This document shows positions 28,202 through 36,856 of a stretch of DNA of 64,000 nt, piece after piece. A program made the position numbers and the translations under genes. The stretch is from Actinomyces glycerinitolerans (GTDB lineage: Bacteria; Actinomycetota; Actinomycetes; Actinomycetales; Actinomycetaceae). The notes under the pieces were generated by a model, which made no database searches, was not told the DNA's origin, and worked only from the letters and a program-made list of their open reading frames with translations. Positions within the stretch are counted from its first letter, which is position 1. The number at the start of each line of letters is the position of its first letter. The stretch is from assembly GCF_900098745.1 (NCBI RefSeq), contig NZ_FQTT01000010.1, positions 264,567 to 328,566 of the forward strand, given 5' to 3'.

Positions 28202-28453
28202 CGGCCGGCTCCCGCGCCTTTCTAGCTCTCTCCCCATTCCTCCGCTTCGCCGAGACCGGTGCCGGTGACGTTCCCCGACCGGCGGAAGGTATGTCCCGGC
28301 GGCCCGCCGGCTCCGCCGACCGCCCCGGCCCTGGGGTTATCCACAGGGGCCACGGGCCGGGTGGCGACAACGGTGAGGGTCACGGTACGGTTGCGGAGCA
28401 TCGGCACGCCGCCGACACCCCACCCGGGCCCTCAACGAGGAGGCCACCCCAAC

Positions 28454-29152
28454 ATGCCCACACCCGCCACCACGCCGCACGTCAGCCCATGCCACCAGGC
28501 GCGTACTGCCGCACACTCACACACCCCGACACCAGCGCACCGAGCACGCCAAGCAGCGGCGCTGGCCATCTGCCTCACCGTCCTGGGTGCAGGCTGCTCA
28601 AACGCCACTAACCGCACCACCTACACCCCCACCTGGACCCCACCCGCCACCGCCAGCGCTAGCGCCACGCCCACACTCTCGCCCGAGGACGCCGCCGCCC
28701 GGGCCACCGCCCTGGCCATGGAACCACCCGCCCCCTACACCCCGGAGTTCACCCCCGAAGGCGCAGCCACCGCAGCCACATACTTCCTCGAGCTAGTTCC
28801 TTACGTTTACGCCACCGGCGACCTGGTTGCGTTCGAGGGCATGAGCGACGACAACTGCGAATTCTGCAACGGAGTCGGAGCTGAGGCATCCGAAATGCAT
28901 GATGCGGGTGGTTGGACGGATCCGTGGGAGCAGGAGATCACACCCCTGGAGTACTGGGTGGACGACACCGACCCCAACCGCTACGTCATACGAGCCAACG
29001 TCGTCACAGGTGCTCATGCGTCGCACCTGGGGGACCAATCAACACGTGAAATCGAGGGAGCAGAACACACCCTTCTACTCCAAACATATTGGACAGGCGC
29101 TGACTGGACTGTCGAAATAGTTCAGGTAGAGGGCGAGGAGGGAACTGAATGA
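28454..29152 (+). CDS. DUF6318-type lipoprotein
   Basis: 232 residues. A lipobox ends at Cys48 (TVLGAGC) after a long N-terminal region. The mature domain contains EGAATAATYFLELVPYVYATG and the paired Cys of CEFCNGV, the pattern of the DUF6318 family found in actinobacterial lipoproteins. AGGAGG lies 11 nt before the ATG. It overlaps the next gene by 4 bp, so the two proteins are probably made and act together at the cell surface. Confidence 0.8.
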   Translation: MPTPATTPHVSPCHQARTAAHSHTPTPAHRARQAAALAICLTVLGAGCSNATNRTTYTPTWTPPATASASATPTLSPEDAAARATALAMEPPAPYTPEFTPEGAATAATYFLELVPYVYATGDLVAFEGMSDDNCEFCNGVGAEASEMHDAGGWTDPWEQEITPLEYWVDDTDPNRYVIRANVVTGAHASHLGDQSTREIEGAEHTLLLQTYWTGADWTVEIVQVEGEEGTE

Positions 29153-29994
29153 AACCACACATGTCACCTCTTATCTTCGGGACCGCCGCGGCAATGTTGG
29201 TGTTGTACTTTTCAGTCCCCACGGCTACGGCAAGTAGTCAGACAGGAGATGAATACGACGCTCACGGCTACGGTAGTTCTGTGGTGGTGACTGGCAGCAC
29301 GTCTCGTCAGGTTCTCTCGTTTGCGCCGGGCGGGCCGGCCGCAGCGAACACCGCTGTCGGCGGCGGCGTATTCAATGAGCATGCCGCCCAAGTTGCCCAA
29401 CTACGCTACCTAGCCTGCATTGGCATGAGAACCAGCGTGAATACCGGTGTGGGGTCCTTCCTCCTCAACCCCGCCGACTGCGACACAGACGCCGCCCCCA
29501 CAACCACCGCCCAAGCAGCGGACGGCACCATGGTGGCAATTACCGTCACCGCCACCGACGTGTCCACCCTCCTAGCCGACGGGTCCGGTATCACCCGCCA
29601 ACCCCCAGGCCCGGAAGTACTACTGACCAAAGACTTCATCGTCTACACCAACCCCGACACCCAAACCCTCACAACCACCATCGCCGGCACCGAGGTCACC
29701 ATCCACGCCACCCCCACCACCTACACCTGGAACTGGGGCGACAACACCACCACAACCACCACCGACCCCGGAGCCCCCTGGCCAAACCAAACCGTCACCC
29801 ACCAATACACCACCACCGCCCAAGGCGTAACCACCACCCTGACCACCACCTGGCAAGCCACCTACACCCCCACCGGCGGCACCACCACCCCCGTAGTCGG
29901 CACCATCACCACCACCAACACCACCACCGCCTACAACATCGTCCGCACCACCACCTACCTCACCGACCAAGCCGAAACCCAACAAGGACACTAA
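29149..29994 (+). CDS. secreted Thr-rich protein with PKD-like domain
   Basis: 281 residues with a signal peptide (cleavage near ATAS, residue 29). Around residues 190-265 the sequence TYTWNWGDN followed by a Thr-rich run and VTHQYTTTAQG matches the W-x-F/W-G-D-G and T-H-x-Y landmarks of PKD domains. The C-terminal third is almost pure Thr/Pro/Val with synonymous ACC repeats. No anchor is visible. Coupled to the lipoprotein gene by an ATGA overlap. Probably an extracytoplasmic or wall-associated protein; partner unknown. Confidence 0.75.
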   Translation: MKPHMSPLIFGTAAAMLVLYFSVPTATASSQTGDEYDAHGYGSSVVVTGSTSRQVLSFAPGGPAAANTAVGGGVFNEHAAQVAQLRYLACIGMRTSVNTGVGSFLLNPADCDTDAAPTTTAQAADGTMVAITVTATDVSTLLADGSGITRQPPGPEVLLTKDFIVYTNPDTQTLTTTIAGTEVTIHATPTTYTWNWGDNTTTTTTDPGAPWPNQTVTHQYTTTAQGVTTTLTTTWQATYTPTGGTTTPVVGTITTTNTTTAYNIVRTTTYLTDQAETQQGH

Positions 29995-30223
29995 ACACAC
30001 CAACACCGCCACTCGAACCTGGCAGCCCAGCCGCCGAAACTGTCCAAGAACGGCACAAACGCCACCCGGACTTGAGTCGCTGGGCAGGAAAACCGCGTAA
30101 TTTCGGCGATCCGCAAGACGCGGGACGGCCATCCGCGGACGTTCATGCCGATTCCGGACACTTTGCCCAACCGAGTTCCAGCTAGTGAGCGTCCAACCGA
30201 TCCACACCCCATCTACACACCAC

Positions 30224-30245
30224 AGGTATACCTCGCGTGTATAGT
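30224..30245 (+). promoter_or_regulatory. PadR-type palindrome and -10 of a leaderless padR transcript
   Basis: AGGTATACCT (30224-30233) is a perfect 10-bp palindrome directly upstream of TATAGT (30240-30245), a good -10. Seven bases later comes the ATG of padR, with no ribosome-binding site, so transcription probably starts at the start codon. PadR repressors commonly bind such palindromes over their own promoter. Confidence 0.6.
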
Positions 30246-30252
30246 CCGGCTC

Positions 30253-30777
30253 ATGGACACACGCCTCACGCTCCTCGGGCTGCTCAGCACCGGCCCCGGC
30301 TACGGATACGACCTCAAGACGCACTGGGACCGCTGGTTCGCCGGCACCAAGCCTCTCGCCTTCGGCCAGGTCTACGCCACCCTCGCCCGCCTGTTGCGCG
30401 ACGGCCTCATCGTCCAGCTCGGGGCCGAAACCGGCGCCGGCCCGGAACGCAAGCGCTACGAGATCACCGAAACCGGGCGCGCCGCCGTGGAGGAGTGGAT
30501 TCGCAGCCCCGAGGTCCCCTCCGACTCCATCCAGGCCGACCTGTTCGCCAAGACCATCATCGCCATCCTGCTCGACGACGACGCCGAGCACCTCCTGGAC
30601 CTGCAACGCGCCGCCCACACCCAGCGCATGCGGGAGCTCACCCGCCGCAAGGAGGGGGCCGACCTGCACACGATCCTCATTGCCGACCACGCCCTGTTCC
30701 ACCTGGAGGCGGACCTGCGCTGGATCGACCTGACCGCCGCCCGCTTGAACGAGCTGCGCCGGGAGGTCCGGGCATGA
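30253..30777 (+). CDS. PadR-family transcriptional regulator
   Basis: 174 residues. N-terminal winged helix (LTLLGLLSTGPGYGYDLKTH, FGQVYATLARLLRDGLIV, RKRYEITETGRAAVEEWI) with the acidic C-terminal helices of PadR subfamily s2 proteins. It overlaps the ABC transporter gene by 4 bp, making a padR-ABC-FtsX operon; such regulators respond to toxic or signalling compounds exported by the adjacent pump. The palindrome over its promoter suggests autoregulation. Confidence 0.9.
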   Translation: MDTRLTLLGLLSTGPGYGYDLKTHWDRWFAGTKPLAFGQVYATLARLLRDGLIVQLGAETGAGPERKRYEITETGRAAVEEWIRSPEVPSDSIQADLFAKTIIAILLDDDAEHLLDLQRAAHTQRMRELTRRKEGADLHTILIADHALFHLEADLRWIDLTAARLNELRREVRA

Positions 30778-31562
30778 GCACCACACCCTCCGCCCCGAAT
30801 GCTTCGGCCGCCCCAGCCGCTTCACCCACGCCCTCCCCCGCCTCGGCACCCGAGGTGATCGTGCGGGCGCGCGGACTGAAACTCGCCTTCGGCGCCACCC
30901 GCGCACTGCGCGGCATAGACCTCGACATCGCCACGGACGAGGTCCTGGCCATCACCGGCCCCTCCGGCTCGGGCAAGTCCACGCTCCTGCACGTGCTGGC
31001 GGGAGTGCTGACGCCCGACGCCGGCAGCGTGCTCTACGGCGGCCGCGACGTCGCCGCCCTGAATGAGGCCGACCGCGCCCGCCTGCGCCTGGCGGAGTTC
31101 GGCTTCATCTTCCAGTTCGGTCAGCTCCTGCCGGACCTGTCGGCGCTGGACAACGTGACACTGCCACTGCTGCTGGCGGGCGCCTCGCGCCGGGAGGCCC
31201 TTACACGCGCCCACGCCCAACTGGCGGCCCTCGACCTGGGCGACCACGAACGCAAACTGCCCACCCAGCTCTCGGGCGGGCAGGCCCAACGCGTCGCGGT
31301 CGCCCGCGCCCTGGTCACCTCGCCGCGCATCCTGTTCGCCGACGAGCCCACCGGTTCCCTGGACTCCCTGGCCGCCGAACAGACAATGGGCGCCCTACTC
31401 AAGGCCGCGCGTGCGGCGCACTCCGCCCTGGTGATCGTCACTCACGACGCCCGCATCGCCGCCTACGCCGACCGCGAGGTGATCATCCGCGACGGGCGCG
31501 TCAGCCTCAACAACGGCCTGCTCGCCGCAGCCCGGCCCGACGGCGAGGAGCAGACACGATGA
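30774..31562 (+). CDS. ABC transporter ATP-binding protein, MacB/LolD type
   Basis: 262 residues. Walker A GPSGSGKST, Q-loop in IFQFGQLLPDL, signature LSGGQAQR, Walker B ILFADEPTGSLDS and switch His in VTHD are all present. The first ~28 residues are an Ala/Pro/Ser-rich extension. Paired with the FtsX-like permease by an ATGA overlap, so this is an export or lipoprotein-release-type transporter; substrate unknown. Confidence 0.92.
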   Translation: MSTTPSAPNASAAPAASPTPSPASAPEVIVRARGLKLAFGATRALRGIDLDIATDEVLAITGPSGSGKSTLLHVLAGVLTPDAGSVLYGGRDVAALNEADRARLRLAEFGFIFQFGQLLPDLSALDNVTLPLLLAGASRREALTRAHAQLAALDLGDHERKLPTQLSGGQAQRVAVARALVTSPRILFADEPTGSLDSLAAEQTMGALLKAARAAHSALVIVTHDARIAAYADREVIIRDGRVSLNNGLLAAARPDGEEQTR

Positions 31563-33781
31563 GCACGCTCCCCCTTGCCCGCCTGGTCGTGGCCGGAGAC
31601 CGCGTCGCTCGCCGCCGTCTTGCGGGTATTACGGCGGGCGTCATGATCGGCGTCGCACTCTTCCTGCTGCTGGCCGCCGCCGCCCAGGCCTTCGGGCAGC
31701 GCTCCGAGCGCTCCACCTGGACCGAACTGATGCTGACAAACCCGGGGGTGATGCAGCAACTTGAGGAGGACACAGTCTTAACGCCGGAGACGGCCGCCGC
31801 CGTATCAGCCACCGACCATTACGAGGATCGCCTGATCACCATCCTGATGGTCGCCACCACACCGGACACCCGGGTGCGGATCCCCGGCTCCGACGTCGTC
31901 CCCCGCCCGGGCCAGTATCTCTCCTCCCCCGCCCTTGCCGAACTCATCGATGCCGTGCCCGCCGACCAGCTGGGCGAGCGCTACGGCGAGCGCGTGGGAG
32001 TCCTGTCCGACGACGCCATCGAGGGGCCGGACTCCCTGGTGCTGGTGCTCGGGGTGGAACAGTCACGCGTGCTGGAGTGGGAGGGTATGAGCGATCCACA
32101 AGTGGTCACCGAGTTCATCGGCTACGACTACGCCTCCGCGGCGTACCGGATCGTTGCCCTCATCGGGGCGATCGCCGTGCTCATTCCGGTGCTGCTGCTG
32201 ATCGCCATCGTCACCGGTCTCGGCGCGGCACAACGCGCCGAGCGCTTCGCCACCCTACGTCTGATCGGCGCCACTCCCGGGCGGGTGGCGCGGATTGCCG
32301 CGGCGGAGACCGCCGTGACGGCCCTGCTGGGAGCAATGCTCGGCGTCGTCCTGTACCTCCTCCTCATCCCGCTGGCGGCGCGCCTTGAGATCGGCTCCTC
32401 GACCTTCTTCCCACGCGATCTGCTGACCTCGCCGGGAGTCATCGGCGCGACCGTCGTCGCCGTCCCCCTGATGGCGGCGGCGGTGACCTGGTGGACGACG
32501 CTGCGGGCCGACGTCGGCCCCTTGGGCGCCTCCCGCGAGCGCCGCGAACGCCCGCCGCGGCTGCGCTCCCTCCTGCCCCTGCTGCTGGGCCTGGCGGGAC
32601 TGACGACGGTGCGCATTCTCACCAGCACCGTCGAATCCGGCTCGGGGTGGGCCGCCGCCATGCCCACTGGCCAACTGCTGGTGGCCTCATTCGTGCTGAC
32701 CATGCTGGGACTGCTGTGGGCCGGCCCCCTGCTGACCTCATGGGCTGCTCGCCTGGCGCAACGCCGCGCCCGCAATGCGGCGCAGGTGATCGGCCTGGGC
32801 AGGATGGTCCAGCATCCCCGGGCGACCTTCCGCGCCGTCGGCGGCCTCGTCGTCGCCGTGTACGCGGTGACTTTGTTCGCAGTCGCCATCACCGCCGCGG
32901 CCGGCATCCCGGAGCTGCACCAGGGCCGCGGCTACCTGGCGCCGACGACGCTGTACACGCTGCCCGAGCTCGACGCCGCGACCGAGCTCGAGCAGGTGGC
33001 GAACCGTATCGCGCAGGTCGAGGGCGTGACTGCCGTAGCCGTCGCCCCCGACGCATCGGGCGATTCCGAGGACGCCTCCATGCGGCTGGCGCTGCGGACG
33101 GAGGACGCCCGCGCCCTGGGCGCTTTCGACGCCGATTCCCCGGGGGCGGTCGAGGACTCTGAGTGGGTCAGCGTCGGGTGGGACTGGCTCCTCAACGAGG
33201 CCGCCGATCCGCGGCCGTATACCGCTCCCGAGGCCGATGCCGCAGCCATGCTGCTGGTCGCGACCGACGGCGAAGCGGCCTCGGTGGAGCGCGCCCGCAC
33301 CGCCATGGTGAACTCGGCACCGGGAGTGATCAACCAATACCCGATCTCACGCGTCGACAATGTGGTCACCTCCGCCTCCGCGTTGGAGAACCAGTTCGCG
33401 GCCCTGGGCTATATCGGCATCCTCATCGCCGCGGGGGTGTCGGCGGCGGCGCTGGCGGTATCCACCGTCTCCTCTCTACTGGCGCGGCGCCGGGTGCTGT
33501 CCCTGCTGCGCCTGGTGGGGATGCCCCAGCGGACGCTGCGGCATGCGGTCGCCTGGGAGATGCTGCTTCCCGTGGTCACCGTGCTGGCTTTGAGCATTGG
33601 CGCGGCGGTGTACACGGCGTGGGTCGTCATCGTCGGTACCTCGTCGCGGGGAGTCGGCTGGCCTGCGGGCTCCTACTACGTGGTGCTCGGCGCATGCCTG
33701 GCGCTGGTCGGCGTCGCCGTGTTGGCGAGCACGCGGGCGGCGGCCCGGATGGTCGCCTCCGCGACGGTCCGGTTCGAATAG
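31559..33781 (+). CDS. FtsX-like ABC transporter permease
   Basis: 740 residues. One N-terminal membrane segment, a periplasmic-type domain, then two FtsX domains (around residues 195-310 and 640-735) separated by three membrane segments, the layout of MacB-fused permeases with 8 membrane segments. Motifs include AERFATLRLIGATPGRVARI and RRRVLSLLRLVGMPQRTL. It works with the preceding ATPase. A strong hairpin follows. Confidence 0.88.
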   Translation: MSTLPLARLVVAGDRVARRRLAGITAGVMIGVALFLLLAAAAQAFGQRSERSTWTELMLTNPGVMQQLEEDTVLTPETAAAVSATDHYEDRLITILMVATTPDTRVRIPGSDVVPRPGQYLSSPALAELIDAVPADQLGERYGERVGVLSDDAIEGPDSLVLVLGVEQSRVLEWEGMSDPQVVTEFIGYDYASAAYRIVALIGAIAVLIPVLLLIAIVTGLGAAQRAERFATLRLIGATPGRVARIAAAETAVTALLGAMLGVVLYLLLIPLAARLEIGSSTFFPRDLLTSPGVIGATVVAVPLMAAAVTWWTTLRADVGPLGASRERRERPPRLRSLLPLLLGLAGLTTVRILTSTVESGSGWAAAMPTGQLLVASFVLTMLGLLWAGPLLTSWAARLAQRRARNAAQVIGLGRMVQHPRATFRAVGGLVVAVYAVTLFAVAITAAAGIPELHQGRGYLAPTTLYTLPELDAATELEQVANRIAQVEGVTAVAVAPDASGDSEDASMRLALRTEDARALGAFDADSPGAVEDSEWVSVGWDWLLNEAADPRPYTAPEADAAAMLLVATDGEAASVERARTAMVNSAPGVINQYPISRVDNVVTSASALENQFAALGYIGILIAAGVSAAALAVSTVSSLLARRRVLSLLRLVGMPQRTLRHAVAWEMLLPVVTVLALSIGAAVYTAWVVIVGTSSRGVGWPAGSYYVVLGACLALVGVAVLASTRAAARMVASATVRFE

Positions 33782-33790
33782 GGCCGGGCC

Positions 33791-33836
33791 CGACGGCGCC
33801 GGAGCCCGCCCGTGGTGGGTGGCTCCGGCGCCGTCG
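33791..33836. terminator. bidirectional terminator after the FtsX operon
   Basis: A 16-bp perfect stem CGACGGCGCCGGAGCC with its complement and a 14-nt loop, 10 nt after the permease stop and 16 nt before the end of the opposing PTS gene. Confidence 0.8.
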
Positions 33837-33852
33837 TCGATGATGTCGGCGC

Positions 33853-35283
33853 TCATCCCGCCTGCGGAGCCCGTGCCTTCTCCCCGGTTCCGAGCAGCCA
33901 TGCCGCGGTGAAGGCGACCACCACCGAGAAGACTGCCACCCCGATCGCCCCGTAGAAGTTCGACATTGAGCCGTCGGCGGGGATGTAGGCGGGCAGTGAG
34001 GCGAAGCTCGGGCTGGCGATGACGTACTGGGTGGTGCCCAGCAGACCGGCCAGCAGCCCTCCGCCGCCACCGCCGATGACGGCGGCGATCAACGGGCGGC
34101 GCAGCGGGAACAGCACGCCGTAGACGCCGGGTTCGGTGATGCCCAGCAGGCCGGTGATGCCGGCGGAGATCGCCACGGACTTCGTCTTCACCTCCCGGGA
34201 TCTGAGTCCCACGGCGAGGCAGGCGGCACCCACGGACACGTTCGCCGCCAGCATCCCGGCCATCACCAGTGGATCGCCGCCCACTTCTGCCAGGAGGGCA
34301 AAGACGACCGGATACAGAGCGTTGTTCATGCCGAAGAACACCAGGAATGGCGTCGTCGCCCCGATGACGAGCACGGCCAGCGGCGGTGCGGCGTCGTACA
34401 CCGTCGTGACCCCACTCGCCAGCCAGCCGCCGAGCACGTTGCCTATCGGTCCCAGCGCCAGCAGCGTCACCGGGACCGTCACCAGCATGGTCAACAACGG
34501 CAGGAACACCGCGCGCAGTGCCCCGGGCAGAATGCGCCCAAATCCGCGGTACACCAGGCTCATGAACAGCACGCCCAGAATGATCGGGAACACCGTGGTG
34601 TTGTAGGTGACCTGGGCTACCGGGAGTCCCACGAAGGTCAGCCCCTCCGCCCCGTTGATCGTCTCATACAGCAGTACCGTGCCGAGGAAGGCACCCAGGT
34701 AGCCATCCACATTCAGCTTTCGTGCCGCGCTGAAACCGATGAACACGGGCAGGAAGTAGAAGGCGGCCTGGTTGACGGCGTAGAACACCTGGTAGGTGCC
34801 GGAGGTGTCGGCGACGTGGAAGAAGTTCGTCAGCACCGTCAGCACGGCCCCGGTCAGGCCGCCCGCAATCAGCACTGGGATGACCGGCGAGAACGTACCC
34901 CCGATGAAGTCCAGGACGGCGGTCATCCAGCCGCGCCGTCCCTGCTCCCCCGCCTCGACGCTCCCCGCGGAGTGCTGGGCGTCCTCCGCCGCGGCCTGTT
35001 CGTCGACAACGCCGCCGGCGGATTCGAAGTCGCCGAGCTGCACGAACTCGTGGTACAGATCCGTCGCATCCGGGCCGATCACGATCTGATACTGGCCGTT
35101 GCGCTTGACCAGCCCCAGCACCCCGTCACGGCCAGAAATAGCGGCCTCATCGATCTTCGACGGATCTCTTGCCGTCAGGCGCAGACGCGTGTAGCAGTGA
35201 GCCGCCGCCAAGATATTTGCCTCGCCGCCCATGTATTCAATCAGGTCCCGGCTGAGCGCAATACGGTCTTCCTTGATCCCCAT
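33853..35283 (-). CDS. beta-glucoside PTS permease EIIBC
   Basis: 476 residues. The EIIB domain carries the phosphorylated Cys30 in AAHCYTRLRL; the EIIC part has 8-10 membrane segments with GFSAARKLNVDGYLGAFLG and TPFLVFFGMN. No EIIA domain is attached, unlike BglF, so phosphate must come from another IIA. It overlaps the phospho-beta-glucosidase gene by 1 bp and forms an operon with it: import and phosphorylation, then hydrolysis. Confidence 0.9.
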   Translation of the reverse strand: MGIKEDRIALSRDLIEYMGGEANILAAAHCYTRLRLTARDPSKIDEAAISGRDGVLGLVKRNGQYQIVIGPDATDLYHEFVQLGDFESAGGVVDEQAAAEDAQHSAGSVEAGEQGRRGWMTAVLDFIGGTFSPVIPVLIAGGLTGAVLTVLTNFFHVADTSGTYQVFYAVNQAAFYFLPVFIGFSAARKLNVDGYLGAFLGTVLLYETINGAEGLTFVGLPVAQVTYNTTVFPIILGVLFMSLVYRGFGRILPGALRAVFLPLLTMLVTVPVTLLALGPIGNVLGGWLASGVTTVYDAAPPLAVLVIGATTPFLVFFGMNNALYPVVFALLAEVGGDPLVMAGMLAANVSVGAACLAVGLRSREVKTKSVAISAGITGLLGITEPGVYGVLFPLRRPLIAAVIGGGGGGLLAGLLGTTQYVIASPSFASLPAYIPADGSMSNFYGAIGVAVFSVVVAFTAAWLLGTGEKARAPQAG

Positions 35284-36755
35284 CAGTTGCTCATCTCCTT
35301 ACCCCACTGCGTCGCCCCGGAGGCGATGAATGACTGGTACCAGTAGAAGGAGTCCTTGGGAATGCGGGTCAGGGCCAAGGTGGAGACGTCGTCTGTCGCC
35401 TTCTGCTCCTCGTCGGTCGTGTCGATGAAAACGAAGCCGTACCGCTTCGCCATTCCATTGCCGGTGGAAAGCAGATCGGTGAAGGTCCACGCGTTGTAGC
35501 CGAAGACTTCCACGCCGTCCTCGATGGCCAAGCCGATCTGGTAGAGGTTGTCTCGGATGTAGTTCAGGCGCTGCGGGTCATGGACCTTCCCGTCGGAACT
35601 CTTGGACTCGTGGGCGCCGAAACCGTTCTCGGTGATAACCATCGGCAGCCGATAGTGGTCCCAGAGGTAGCGCAGGGCGTAGCGCATCGCAACCGGGTCG
35701 ATCTCCCAGTCCCAATCGGTGTACTCGACGTAGGGGTTGCGGGTGAGCGCGTACTGGCCGGGAACCACCGGGAAAGTGAGCTCCCCCTTATTACCGGACG
35801 CGTTCAACAGGTAGTCCTGCGCCTCGGCGTCGGCCGGGGCGTGCCTGGCGGTATTGGACCGGTAGCAGTTGACTGCGAGGAAGTCGCTCTTCGCCCGTTT
35901 CATCGTCTCGATGTCGCCCGGCCGGATATCCGGGTCGATGCCGTGGTTACGCCAATAGTTGTACAAGAAGGGCGAGTAGTCTCCGTAGGCGTAGGTGTCG
36001 CACCAGATCTTCTCGGTGAACTCCTCCGCGTTCATTGCGGCGATCTGGTCCTCGGGGCGGCAGGTCTCGGGGTAGATCGGCACATACCCGGGAACCGGGC
36101 CGATCTTGCCTCCGGCCACGAGCTCATGACAGAGATTGACCGCCACGGCGTGGCAGAGGTTCATGATGTGGTTGATCTTCCATTTGTCACGGAACCAGTC
36201 CTCGACGCCCTTGGATACGCCCAGCCAGTCGCCGTAGCAGATCTGCATGTTCTGCTCGTTGATACTGAGCCAGTACTTGACACGATCACCGAAGGCTTCG
36301 AAGCAGGTACGCACGTAGTGTTCGAAGGCTGGGATGACGTCTCGAGACCGCCAGCCGCCCAGCTCCTCTTCGACCCAAACCGGCATGTCGTAGTGGTACA
36401 GGGTGACGATTGGAGTGATGCCAGCCGCCAACAGCTCGTCGATGAGGCCGTTGTAGAAGGCGATGCCGTCGGGATTCACAGCGCCGTCGGCGGCCGGGAT
36501 GATCCGCGGCCAGGCGATCGAAAAGCGGTAGCTGGTCAGACCGCACTCCTTCATGAGCGCGACGTCCTCGGCATAACGGTGGTAGTGGTCCGCGGTGAAC
36601 TTGTTGTCGACGAACGGGGCCTTCTTCTGCGAGTTGAGGTCGATGATCGCCGGAGTGCGACCGTCCTCGGTGGTCGCGCCCTCAACCTGCCAGGCGGCAC
36701 TGGAGGCGCCGAATAAGAAGCCCTCGGGAAAGCGAGGATTCCAGTCGTAGTGCAT
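35283..36755 (-). CDS. 6-phospho-beta-glucosidase, glycoside hydrolase family 1
   Basis: 490 residues. Family 1 signatures FLFGASSAAWQVEG, the acid/base region SINEQNM and the nucleophile in VITENGFG are present. Near the C-terminus S-x6-K-x-Y (STGNGMAKRY) matches the phosphate-binding motif of phospho-glucosidases, agreeing with the PTS encoded next. I chose the ATG at 36755, with AAAGGAG 7 nt upstream; an earlier ATG at 36797 would add 14 residues. A hairpin lies over the ribosome-binding site. Confidence 0.92.
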   Translation of the reverse strand: MHYDWNPRFPEGFLFGASSAAWQVEGATTEDGRTPAIIDLNSQKKAPFVDNKFTADHYHRYAEDVALMKECGLTSYRFSIAWPRIIPAADGAVNPDGIAFYNGLIDELLAAGITPIVTLYHYDMPVWVEEELGGWRSRDVIPAFEHYVRTCFEAFGDRVKYWLSINEQNMQICYGDWLGVSKGVEDWFRDKWKINHIMNLCHAVAVNLCHELVAGGKIGPVPGYVPIYPETCRPEDQIAAMNAEEFTEKIWCDTYAYGDYSPFLYNYWRNHGIDPDIRPGDIETMKRAKSDFLAVNCYRSNTARHAPADAEAQDYLLNASGNKGELTFPVVPGQYALTRNPYVEYTDWDWEIDPVAMRYALRYLWDHYRLPMVITENGFGAHESKSSDGKVHDPQRLNYIRDNLYQIGLAIEDGVEVFGYNAWTFTDLLSTGNGMAKRYGFVFIDTTDEEQKATDDVSTLALTRIPKDSFYWYQSFIASGATQWGKEMSN

Positions 36756-36766
36756 ATGCCATCTCC

Positions 36767-36798
36767 TTTGAAGTGCACCAGCGTGGTGGTACTTCAAA
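36767..36798 (-). promoter_or_regulatory. hairpin abutting the ribosome-binding site of the phospho-beta-glucosidase gene
   Basis: On the minus strand CTTTGAAGT-ACCA pairs with TGGT-GC-ACTTCAAAG across a 6-nt loop: 13 pairs with one GC bulge. The right arm runs into the AAAGGAG Shine-Dalgarno sequence, so folding could hide it. It could equally be a protein operator. Confidence 0.55.
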
Positions 36799-36823
36799 GT
36801 TAGAAGCGGCCCGCCCGGCCACG

Positions 36824-36842
36824 GGGTTCATATTCTGAACCC
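36824..36842. promoter_or_regulatory. palindrome, candidate operator of the beta-glucoside operon
   Basis: GGGTTCA-TATTC-TGAACCC, 7-bp perfect arms around an AT-rich centre, 70-90 bp upstream of the glucosidase start and just after the RpiR gene. A likely RpiR binding site; inference from symmetry and position. Confidence 0.5.
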
Positions 36843-36856
36843 AAGCGTCGAAGCGA

